Counted from the stretch's first letter, positions 1-5,591 are shown. The stretch: DNA of 5,978 bases from Nitrospirota bacterium (GCA_023248415.1 JAHFEP010000183.1:1-5978), one strand, 5' to 3'. Notes: generated by a model not told the origin, from the sequence alone. Numbers and translations are program-made.

Positions 1-1042
1 ACTGCCTGTAACGTTCGTATTTTACCTCTGTGCTTATGTTTGGAGATTTAAGATAGTGGACAAGTTTTACACCATAAAGATGGGAATGGAGCTTGCTGTA
101 GATATTTGATGAAGTGATAAACTGCTCGCTTCCTGCGTAGCTGTCTTTATAAAAATATGCCTTGTCCTGCTCATAATACCTGTATTCAAACCGCACATAT
201 GTGTCCTCGCCAACATACTGATAATACTGGATGCCATAGGTGTTTGACCTTATCCACCAGTCATCCCTGTACCACCTGTATATAAGATGAACTGCGCTGT
301 TTATGGGCGTAATATACTGGGCAAGGCGCACACCTACTGCATCCCTTTTTCTTGAATCAGGCAGATACTCGTCGCTCTCTCCTCCGCCTGATAGAGCAAC
401 CTTCCTGTTTCCTGTTCCGAGATAGCCTGTTGTATAAGAATATGTATAACCTATCTGCGCAACAGTAATGGGTGATATGAACTGGGTTAAAGATATTGAG
501 TAATTATTGGAATCTTTATCCTGTGCCTTTGACATGTATTTTCCCATAACATTGTCAAAGTTGTGGCTATAGCCAACAGCCAATGTTGTGTTTCTCTCAA
601 AGAAGTCCCTTGAAAGCTGGATAGACGGCGTCTGGGATGTATAGTCCTTTTCCCTGCTGTAGTCATATCCCACATCTATCTTGTATAAGCTGATTGAATG
701 GGTTACGCCAAAGGTAAGATTCTTTCGGGTATCTTCATCTTTTGTATTTGATGTAGTTGTTGTTGTCTTTGTAGCGCCTGATACTGCATCAACAGTTGTT
801 GTCTGCGTCTCTACCTTATCCAACGTTGCCCTTAAAAGGATAGATGTGTTTAATGACAAATCCTTATTCAGGGTAATCATTGGTTTGATTACAGTCAGGC
901 CGTCAAATTTATAATAGTTTAAACTCGTCCCTGCATACTCCTCTGCCATTGCATTATATGGCAAAGAAAAAACAAATAACATTGCTACTAACAAACAAAC
1001 GGTTTCGTAAAAAGCTCCAGATAATTTTCTAATTGCAGCCAC
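1..1042 (-). CDS. DUF3570 family outer-membrane beta-barrel protein, 3' end cut by the window edge
   Basis: 347 residues are visible and the reading frame runs off position 1; the family is usually somewhat longer, so most of the protein is here. Residues 1-33 form a signal peptide (RK at 5-6, hydrophobic core 15-27, probable cleavage AMA|EE). Alternating aromatic and polar strands fill the rest. The family pattern, from memory, is visible as the YDYSREKDY stretch near 126-134, the RWYRDDWW segment near 256-263 and RYYEQDKAYFY at 288-298. I chose the GTG at 1042 because GGAGGT lies 7 nt upstream and the signal peptide follows at once; GTGs at 1051 and 1048 overlap that site. The gene overlaps the DUF4266 gene by 14 nt. 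Residues 85-91 read DAVSGAT followed by a Thr run (93-97), resembling an ApbE flavinylation site. The function of the family is not established; an outer-membrane place is inferred from the barrel-like strands. Confidence 0.85.
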   Translation of the reverse strand, partial: MAAIRKLSGAFYETVCLLVAMLFVFSLPYNAMAEEYAGTSLNYYKFDGLTVIKPMITLNKDLSLNTSILLRATLDKVETQTTTVDAVSGATKTTTTTSNTKDEDTRKNLTFGVTHSISLYKIDVGYDYSREKDYTSQTPSIQLSRDFFERNTTLAVGYSHNFDNVMGKYMSKAQDKDSNNYSISLTQFISPITVAQIGYTYSYTTGYLGTGNRKVALSGGGESDEYLPDSRKRDAVGVRLAQYITPINSAVHLIYRWYRDDWWIRSNTYGIQYYQYVGEDTYVRFEYRYYEQDKAYFYKDSYAGSEQFITSSNIYSKLHSHLYGVKLVHYLKSPNISTEVKYERYRQ

Positions 1043-1244
1043 AGCCACCACCTCCTATTCCAAACCCACCAGCAGAGCCTTCAAGTGTATTCAGCATGTG
1101 TTCCCTTGCAATTGTCTCTTCTTTATTATGGTCAAACTGCATAACAGGCTTTGACAACTGCTCCCTCTGCCACGGGCTTGTTGCTGCACAGCCGACAAGC
1201 ATGGCAGCTATAAGAATAAGCGTCAAAAGTCTAACTAACTTCAT
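1029..1244 (-). CDS. DUF4266 small lipoprotein with GGGGCGCN C-terminus
   Basis: This is a 71-residue protein with a lipoprotein signal: KxxR start, hydrophobic residues 6-17 and lipobox LVGC with the lipidated Cys at 19. Ala at +2 does not suggest inner-membrane retention, so outer-membrane attachment is likely. The mature part is only 53 residues: a charged, probably helical middle (WQREQLSKP, then KEETIAREHMLN) and a Gly-rich tail ending in Cys-Gly-Cys-Asn at the very C-terminus. The lipobox, small size and this tail are the marks of DUF4266 as I know it. The start ATG overlaps the TGA of the thioredoxin gene in an ATGA arrangement, with AAGGAGG at 1255-1249 as ribosome site, so the two are translationally coupled. 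The molecular role is unknown. The two tail Cys could bind a metal or be kept reduced by the neighbouring thioredoxin; both are inference. Confidence 0.87.
   Translation of the reverse strand: MKLVRLLTLILIAAMLVGCAATSPWQREQLSKPVMQFDHNKEETIAREHMLNTLEGSAGGFGIGGGGCGCN
1050..1055 (-). promoter_or_regulatory. Ribosome binding site of the DUF3570 gene, inside the DUF4266 coding end
   Basis: The minus strand reads GGAGGT seven bases before the GTG at 1042. The same bases are the first two of the four Gly codons in the GGGGCGCN tail of the upstream lipoprotein. This site decides the start of the DUF3570 gene and implies that its translation is coupled to the end of the upstream gene. Confidence 0.75.
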
Positions 1245-1738
1245 TTCTCCTCCTTCAGAAGTTCTTTAACCTCTTTTACCCATTTCATCGGGTCATTCTT
1301 TTCATCAAATCCAAAATGGGTAAACCTCACAGCCCCTTTTCTGTCTATAATATACGAGGTGGGCATTGCCCTTGGGCCATAAGAGCCGACAACCTTTGCA
1401 CCCGGATCTAATAGGACTGTCAGTTTTACGGGATACTTCTTTAAAAAGTCGTCAACACTACTCCTCTTCATGTCCGAATTTACAGCTAAGACAATTAGGT
1501 CATTGTCTTTATATGTTTCATAGAATTGATTTAACTCAGGAAACTCTTTTTTGCACGGTGTGCACCATGTTGCCCAGAAATTTACAAAGACCACCTTTCC
1601 CTTATAATCCTTTAGCGAAACCTCTTTGCCCTCCATATCCTTTAAGACAAAATCAGGAGCAGTCTCGCCAAGGGAAATAGAAAAGGCAGATGTAGGAATC
1701 AACAATAGTATTAATATTAAAAACCATCTCAATTTCAT
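1241..1738 (-). CDS. TlpA/ResA-family periplasmic thiol-disulfide oxidoreductase
   Basis: This 165-residue protein has an N-terminal signal sequence (residues 1-20, KLR then a long Leu/Ile core, probable cleavage AFS|IS) and one thioredoxin-like domain. It shows the TlpA/AhpC-TSA opening GETAPDFVLKDMEGKEVSL at about 24-42, the active site WCTPC (Cys59, Cys62) after FVNFWAT, and the cis-proline loop AMPTS with Pro126. Members of this family reduce disulfides on the outer side of the inner membrane, for example in apocytochrome c (ResA/CcmG). The start ATG at 1738 is chosen because GGAGG sits 6 nt upstream; the in-frame ATG at 1744 touches that site and a start at 1768 would overlap the cytochrome gene. 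Likely partners are the two-heme cytochrome upstream and the Cys-tailed DUF4266 lipoprotein downstream. Which is the real substrate cannot be told from sequence. Confidence 0.93.
   Translation of the reverse strand: MKLRWFLILILLLIPTSAFSISLGETAPDFVLKDMEGKEVSLKDYKGKVVFVNFWATWCTPCKKEFPELNQFYETYKDNDLIVLAVNSDMKRSSVDDFLKKYPVKLTVLLDPGAKVVGSYGPRAMPTSYIIDRKGAVRFTHFGFDEKNDPMKWVKEVKELLKEEK
1249..1255 (-). promoter_or_regulatory. Ribosome binding site of the DUF4266 gene
   Basis: AAGGAGG on the minus strand lies 4 nt before the ATG at 1244, inside the last Lys-Glu-Glu codons of the thioredoxin gene. With the ATGA overlap it marks a coupled gene pair. Confidence 0.75.
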
Positions 1739-1744
1739 AATCAT

Positions 1745-1749
1745 CCTCC
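1745..1749 (-). promoter_or_regulatory. Ribosome binding site of the TlpA-like gene
   Basis: GGAGG on the minus strand stands 6 nt before the ATG at 1738, in the 13-nt gap after the cytochrome stop codon. It rules against the longer in-frame starts at 1744 and 1768. Confidence 0.75.
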
Positions 1750-1751
1750 GT

Positions 1752-2810
1752 TTAATTATTCTGACCACCTTCAGCTATCCACTGCCTTATTGCCTTATAG
1801 TCTTCATCGTTTTCAGTCCAGTAGTAGCCGCCTCCATGGTCCTGACCGCCTATCTTGGGCTTAAGCAATAATAGGCTTTGATCAGGATTTCCACTATATT
1901 CTGTGGCATAGTAGCCTGCTCCATGCTTATCCCATAGTGTGCTATTGATAGTAAGCGATGATCCTGCATAAGAGGTTAGGTCGTGAGCCTTGCTATGGTC
2001 TATCTGAGTGGAATTTGCATCAGGGTAAGAGAAATCTATGTCTGTCTTCATTACCAACCTTGTCAATGTAGAGCCCGGCAGATGGCAGGATGCGCACCTG
2101 CTCATGAGTATGGGAAGAACATGTTTTTTAAAGCTGAGCCCTGCTTGCGGAAAGGATGATAGTGTGCCCTTTCTTGATGTCCAGAGAGCGCCTCTGCTTC
2201 CAAATGGGGAATGATGCATACCGCAGCCCATCCTTGATGTGCCATCTGAAGTTCCTCCTATAGGCGCTACAGTAGCCATATAAACAACATGGTCGCCGTT
2301 CCTTACCCATGTCTTGTAAAGCCATGTCCTGGTATCAGCAGGGTCAGATGGCGTAATGGTGCCATCAGGATTCTCAGTATAAAGTTTTTTAAGAGGAGTA
2401 CTGGCAGCTACGGCATAAGGGTGGCCGGCTAAGGGCGCATAAGTCCAGAAGTTGCCAACCTCATTGCTGGTCATGCTTATCACATTTCCGTCTTTATCCT
2501 GTAGTATTACCTCGCCGCCTGCAAGCGGCCTTCTGCCGGCCTTATCCTCATACAGGGTTCCAGCCATAGTAAAAACATAATTTGATGCCTTTCCATTAGG
2601 TCTGTGGCAAATACCGCAATCCTCTCCCACCATGTGAGCGCCTATTCCTGGGTAATTATCCTTACCCGGTGTATGTCCTGTTGGCGCAGGTTGAAATACC
2701 CTGTCCCTCGCATTAAAATTTTCAAAAACATAATCAACAGCTTTGATATGAATAGCATAACCAACAATAGCCATGCAGACTACAAAATATATAAGAATTT
2801 TCTTAGTCAT
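1752..2810 (-). CDS. Exported c-type cytochrome with two CxxCH hemes and a regulatory-like beta-sandwich insert
   Basis: This 352-residue protein has an N-terminal KK followed by a hydrophobic stretch at about 5-20, a signal peptide or single membrane anchor. The first heme site is CGICH (65-69). A segment at about 79-137 (GTLYEDK, GGEVILQDKDGNV, NEVGNFWTY) looks like a carboxypeptidase regulatory-type beta-sandwich. At 196-200 there is CGMHH, where a CxxCH might be expected but the second Cys is missing. The second clear heme site is CASCH (239-243) after VLPILMSR, followed by a C-terminal cytochrome region with SLLLLKP, DHGGGYYW and IRQWIAEGG, typical of cytochromes whose domain begins with 'lPIl..rCasCH'. 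The ATG at 2810 is preceded by AAAGGAG at 7 nt; a start at 2843 would overlap the upstream gene. It lies 29 nt after the FG-GAP gene and 13 nt before the thioredoxin gene, which may service its heme Cys residues. The electron partner is unknown. Confidence 0.87.
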   Translation of the reverse strand: MTKKILIYFVVCMAIVGYAIHIKAVDYVFENFNARDRVFQPAPTGHTPGKDNYPGIGAHMVGEDCGICHRPNGKASNYVFTMAGTLYEDKAGRRPLAGGEVILQDKDGNVISMTSNEVGNFWTYAPLAGHPYAVAASTPLKKLYTENPDGTITPSDPADTRTWLYKTWVRNGDHVVYMATVAPIGGTSDGTSRMGCGMHHSPFGSRGALWTSRKGTLSSFPQAGLSFKKHVLPILMSRCASCHLPGSTLTRLVMKTDIDFSYPDANSTQIDHSKAHDLTSYAGSSLTINSTLWDKHGAGYYATEYSGNPDQSLLLLKPKIGGQDHGGGYYWTENDEDYKAIRQWIAEGGQNN

Positions 2811-2817
2811 CTTTATT

Positions 2818-2824
2818 CTCCTTT
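2818..2824 (-). promoter_or_regulatory. Ribosome binding site of the cytochrome gene
   Basis: AAAGGAG on the minus strand stands 7 nt before the ATG at 2810, within the 29-nt gap after the FG-GAP gene. It favours this start over the in-frame one at 2843. Confidence 0.7.
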
Positions 2825-2839
2825 CAAAATTAAATCTAA

Positions 2840-4210
2840 TCAATGCTGGTGGTCGTCGCCGCCACCGCCACCACCGCCTCCAGTCCCTCCGGTGACAATA
2901 TCGCCTATGTAAAACTTGCCGCTATACTTGTTAGACCATGGTGCGCCGATTAGAATCTTGTCACTTGGGCCAGGCGCAAGAATGGCTCCAAAACCCTGAT
3001 GCATTGCATCGCCATTAAATACAACTGTTGCATTCGCAATGGTAGTGGCTGGCCCTATAAGCTTACCCAAGAATAGATAGACCTTGCCGGACATGATATG
3101 ACTGGAATCCGCTGTTGGCGCGCCCACAGCGATATCAGTTAGGTTGTCCCCATCAGCATCTACTACTGCAATAGAAGAGCCGAATCGGTCAAACAGATCT
3201 GCCCCGTCTATGCGAACTATTAAATCCGCTGGAGCAGGAGAAGAATTCAGGTTAATCGTTCTTGTCCCTGTTCCACCCTTTACAATATACAAACTTCCTG
3301 TGTCACGGTTGGAGACTATACCGAGCGTAATAACAGCATTTGGCGCGCCAATAGCTATCTCTTTATAAGCATCACTATTCAAATCTCCAATAACAGCTAT
3401 GGTCTTCCCAAATCCTGAGGCAGAGCTGCTAATCGTTAAATCAGGGGAATTGATGTTTGGGGCAAACAACTCTCCTCCATAAAATCCCAAAACCTTTCCA
3501 CTCGCTGAAATCAGGAGATCCGAGATGCCATCGTTGTTAATGTCGCCAGTGGCAACCTGCCATCCAAGCCCTTTATTCGTTGACGATGCATAGAGCGCAG
3601 TGCGATTAATAAAATCTGGCCCAAAGTAGATATAAACTGCGCCGCTCTTATATAGAGCAGCTTCATTGGTGTGGTATGGAGCGCCTATGATTATGTCTTT
3701 ATGCCCGTCGCCATTCATATCGCCTGATGCAATGGAAAATCCAAACTTATCAATTGGCCCTTCGCCTGCAAGTTTCTTTATGAGAGTCGGGCCATTACTG
3801 CCGCCTTTGTAGATATATACAGCGCCGCAAAGGGATGAATCATCTCCATCTCCATTAATGGCAGTAACAGCAAAAACATCATCATCAAGTTTTGCAAAGG
3901 AATAGCCGAAGTTGTCGTCCCCTTTTAAGGTATAGGCAGGTGTAGAAGAATACCCGCCTGATGAATTGCCCTTATAAATATAGACAGCCCCCAAATTAGA
4001 AGATGCAGATGTATCAGGCGCGCCTATTACCAAGTCTGCAATTCCATCGCCGTCTACATCAACAAAACCGCCTGAGAAGCCGAGTTTATTGGCTGGAGAT
4101 GTCGTGGTCTTTCCGTTATTTGGATTACTATTTCCACCAGTACTTGCTGTGCCGCCGCCGCACCCAGCAGCAACAAAGATAAGCAAGATTAAACCAATTA
4201 TTGTCCTCAT
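2840..4210 (-). CDS. FG-GAP (integrin alpha-like) beta-propeller lipoprotein with Gly-rich Asp/His tail
   Basis: This is a 456-residue protein. Residues 1-17 are a lipoprotein-type signal ending AAGC with the lipidated Cys at 17 (Ala at -3 is less usual), followed by a Gly/Ser/Thr/Asn linker to about 42. The body is about seven FG-GAP blades, seen as repeated '(F)G.s.a..D.ngDg..DiiiGAP......GavYiY.G' units. Calcium-loop motifs occur at 51-59 (DVDGDGIAD), 164-172 (DMNGDGHKD), 223-231 (DINNDGISD) and 351-359 (DADGDNLTD), with a weakened one at 276-284; the blades near 100-136 and 405-436 lack a clean loop. Seven blades would close one propeller, a fold used for protein or glycan binding outside the cell. 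The tail is eight Gly then DDHQH. The ATG at 4210 has AGGAGG 6 nt upstream; longer in-frame starts would run into the palindromic repeat. Its ligand is unknown; the neighbouring barrel protein is one candidate partner. Confidence 0.9.
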   Translation of the reverse strand: MRTIIGLILLIFVAAGCGGGTASTGGNSNPNNGKTTTSPANKLGFSGGFVDVDGDGIADLVIGAPDTSASSNLGAVYIYKGNSSGGYSSTPAYTLKGDDNFGYSFAKLDDDVFAVTAINGDGDDSSLCGAVYIYKGGSNGPTLIKKLAGEGPIDKFGFSIASGDMNGDGHKDIIIGAPYHTNEAALYKSGAVYIYFGPDFINRTALYASSTNKGLGWQVATGDINNDGISDLLISASGKVLGFYGGELFAPNINSPDLTISSSASGFGKTIAVIGDLNSDAYKEIAIGAPNAVITLGIVSNRDTGSLYIVKGGTGTRTINLNSSPAPADLIVRIDGADLFDRFGSSIAVVDADGDNLTDIAVGAPTADSSHIMSGKVYLFLGKLIGPATTIANATVVFNGDAMHQGFGAILAPGPSDKILIGAPWSNKYSGKFYIGDIVTGGTGGGGGGGGDDHQH

Positions 4211-4216
4211 ATCACC

Positions 4217-4222
4217 CCTCCT
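4217..4222 (-). promoter_or_regulatory. Ribosome binding site of the FG-GAP gene
   Basis: AGGAGG on the minus strand stands 6 nt before the ATG at 4210. It lies just downstream of the palindromic repeat at 4232-4309, so the insertion of that repeat left the translation signal intact. Confidence 0.75.
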
Positions 4223-4231
4223 AATTACCTT

Positions 4232-4309
4232 GTCATTGCGAGCGACCAAAGGGAGCGTGGCAATCCCAGAAATACAAGATTGCTTCGTCGCTTTGCTCCT
4301 CGCAATGAC
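4232..4309. repeat. Palindromic dispersed repeat (MITE/REP-like), GTCATTGCGAG family
   Basis: The outer arms GTCATTGCGAG (4232-4242) and CTCGCAATGAC (4299-4309) are perfect 11-bp inverted copies. Inner arms GCAATC (4260-4265) and GATTGC (4278-4283) also pair, with imperfect pairing between. Very similar sequences occur scattered through many genomes of uncultivated Gram-negative bacteria, as I recall. The element sits in the 108-nt gap between the barrel and FG-GAP genes and would fold into a long hairpin in the transcript, where it could set mRNA stability or partly end transcription. No transposase is present, so any movement would need one supplied elsewhere. Confidence 0.8.
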
Positions 4310-4318
4310 TTTTCATTT

Positions 4319-5332
4319 TTAAAAATTCCATGTTATAGACGCAAACACCCGCCAGTCAATCACCTGCTGTATACCGTTTGCATTCTGATATACAGGCTGC
4401 TGATACTTAATCTCAAGACTTCCCCCAGTATTCGGTATCTTTACCTGAATAGCAGGTGTAACATATACAGCAGAAAGTCCTGTATTACCTGTATCATCTA
4501 ATAGAGCATTGCTTTTTGTAAACCTTCCATTATGATCTTTGTCCTTGCCTGCATATACACCATTCACCTCAAGGCCGATGTTTATATAGTTAAATAGCTG
4601 ATACCTGCTGATTACATCTGCTGAAAGCTGGTCTCCGAATTCATAGCCTGAATCACCCTTTGTAGTCAGATGATAAAAGATATTTGCCTGAAGCCATATT
4701 GGGTCAAGAAAGGCCATGCCATTTACCATAAACAACGGGTCCCATGAGCCTGAGCCAGGCTGCATCATTGCATGATAAAGCTGGCCGTTCTTGTCCTTCA
4801 TGCTACTGCTTCCTGTTGGCGTTTTAATGCCAACACCGCCTGAAAACCTTAATGTCGGCCTCACTGGTTCATCCTGATAAAAAGTATAAAATGCTACAAG
4901 CGATGCATCGCCAATGCCAGAGACTGTATCCATCTTCATATCCATTGCACTGCTTCCAATCCTGTGCCTCATGATCATGTCATTAATCACATACGGGACT
5001 ATGCCGATAAGCATAAAATTGCTTGTTACAGGATAGCTACCAATGAGTGAGTATTTCTGCATTATCATCTCCAAAGGAACTTTATACTCTGTGGCGCCTT
5101 CTGCAAATTTTTTATCAAGCACATAACCCGGCGCAACCTCTGTGCTTCCTTCCTTTAAAGGCTTCATATAGGAATATTCATATTGAAGTGATATGCCAAA
5201 TCTTGATGCCAGAGTTACACCCGAGCTTGATGCGCCTGCAATGCAGCATGAAAGCCCGCACTCACCAGCAGCAAAGGCATTTATTGGAACAAGTAGAACG
5301 AGTATTGCTAATAATATCTTTTTGAATGTCAT
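4319..5332 (-). CDS. Transporter-like outer-membrane beta-barrel with Cys cluster and Met/His-rich segments
   Basis: This 337-residue protein has a signal peptide (residues 1-21, FKK then a Leu-rich core, cleavage near AFA|AG). Many amphipathic strands follow, and the protein ends in TWNF, with the C-terminal Phe typical of barrels inserted by the BAM machinery. The pattern 'GigDasl...y' at 139-149, 'GvGIKTPTG' at 166-174 and 'GSGSWDPLF' at 193-201 resembles the phenol-degradation MetA-like/transporter barrel group (PF13557 type). Directly after the signal peptide comes CGLSCC (Cys25, 29, 30), unusual for a barrel. Met and His cluster at 119-134 (MIMRHR, then MDMKM) and at 187-190 (HAMM), which hints at soft-metal handling; that is inference. 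The ATG at 5332 is chosen for its clean signal peptide and the GAGGAGGT 11 nt upstream; a GTG at 5365 would add a charged leader before the signal. It is the first gene after the 259-nt gap. Confidence 0.82.
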   Translation of the reverse strand: MTFKKILLAILVLLVPINAFAAGECGLSCCIAGASSSGVTLASRFGISLQYEYSYMKPLKEGSTEVAPGYVLDKKFAEGATEYKVPLEMIMQKYSLIGSYPVTSNFMLIGIVPYVINDMIMRHRIGSSAMDMKMDTVSGIGDASLVAFYTFYQDEPVRPTLRFSGGVGIKTPTGSSSMKDKNGQLYHAMMQPGSGSWDPLFMVNGMAFLDPIWLQANIFYHLTTKGDSGYEFGDQLSADVISRYQLFNYINIGLEVNGVYAGKDKDHNGRFTKSNALLDDTGNTGLSAVYVTPAIQVKIPNTGGSLEIKYQQPVYQNANGIQQVIDWRVFASITWNF

Positions 5333-5343
5333 AAAACTATTAG

Positions 5344-5351
5344 ACCTCCTC
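5344..5351 (-). promoter_or_regulatory. Ribosome binding site of the barrel gene
   Basis: GAGGAGGT on the minus strand lies 11 nt before the ATG at 5332. The spacing is a little long, but the match is strong and no other start fits the signal peptide. Confidence 0.6.
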
Positions 5352-5407
5352 ACACCCCTCACCACAGACCCTTCTCAAATAGGAAGAACATGCGGATATA
5401 TTAAATT

Positions 5408-5428
5408 CCCCTCTTTTCTAAAGAGGGG
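5408..5428. repeat. Hairpin repeat with 9-bp perfect stem, CCCCTCTTT / AAAGAGGGG
   Basis: The arms 5408-5416 and 5420-5428 are perfect inverted copies around a 3-nt loop. The flanks AAATTCCCCT and AGGGGAGATT extend the symmetry imperfectly, the layout of a widespread short dispersed repeat in bacterial genomes as I recall. On the minus strand the stem is followed by AATTTAATAT rather than a run of T, so it is a poor match to an intrinsic terminator. Confidence 0.65.
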
Positions 5429-5445
5429 TTAGGGGAGATTATTGT

Positions 5446-5477
5446 ATCTGCTTTGTCACCCTGCTTCTCGCAATAAC
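5446..5477. repeat. Decayed half copy of the 4232-4309 palindromic repeat
   Basis: This stretch aligns without gaps to the right arm at 4278-4309 with 23 of 32 bases identical, and its end CTCGCAATAAC differs from the outer arm CTCGCAATGAC by one base. The matching left arm is absent; the hairpin repeat lies in its place. It looks like an old, partly lost copy. Confidence 0.5.
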
Positions 5478-5481
5478 TTCT

Positions 5482-5503
5482 TATTAATGCCTTTGCATTA
5501 ATA
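5482..5503. promoter_or_regulatory. Perfect 9-bp-arm palindrome TATTAATGC-CTTT-GCATTAATA
   Basis: The arms 5482-5490 and 5495-5503 are exact inverted copies with a 4-nt centre. It lies about 150 nt upstream of the barrel gene start, in the only sizeable gap in the window. The AT-rich symmetrical form fits a regulator operator or a small hairpin; the factor, if any, is unknown. Confidence 0.4.
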
Positions 5504-5591
5504 CAGGCCAAAAATAACACAAACACTTAGCCCTGCAAGCAGAGCTATGCCTATGCCTGAGAATTATTTTTAAGGATTTATTAAGATTAAT

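Larger units (their letters stand above)
5333..5591. other. 259-nt intergenic gap upstream of the barrel gene
   Basis: This is the longest non-coding stretch in the window and the most likely place for the promoter of the barrel-to-DUF3570 gene set. I see no convincing sigma-70 pair; the minus strand has an AT-rich TTTAATATATCC near 5404-5393, which is only suggestive. The gap holds the hairpin at 5408-5428, the decayed half repeat at 5446-5477 and the palindrome at 5482-5503, described separately. No RNA gene is recognised. Confidence 0.6.

Noticed and set aside
681..914. Plus-strand open frame of 77 codons within the DUF3570 gene
   Set aside because: It is antisense to a coding frame with a clear signal peptide and family pattern, has no ribosome site and a composition that mirrors the Thr-rich minus-strand protein.
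1033..1269. Plus-strand open frame rich in Pro (78 codons) opposite the DUF4266 gene
   Set aside because: The Pro run is only the complement of the Gly codons of the lipoprotein tail; no independent coding signal.
2128..2325. Minus-strand 65-codon frame inside the cytochrome gene
   Set aside because: It is in another frame of a gene with two heme motifs and has no ribosome site or recognisable product.
2840..2900. Gly-rich tail of the FG-GAP protein as a GlyGly-CTERM sorting signal
   Set aside because: That signal needs a hydrophobic segment and a basic end after the Gly run; here the protein ends in DDHQH.
4232..4309. Palindrome as part of a CRISPR array or an attachment site
   Set aside because: There is no series of equal repeats with spacers, and no integrase or target duplication is visible.
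4280..4501. Plus-strand open frame starting in the palindromic repeat
   Set aside because: It begins in the repeat and runs antisense to the barrel gene end; such frames are common by chance from this repeat family.
5399..5437. Hairpin repeat as an intrinsic terminator
   Set aside because: The stem is strong, but neither side is followed by a run of T on the transcript; it also has the look of a dispersed repeat.
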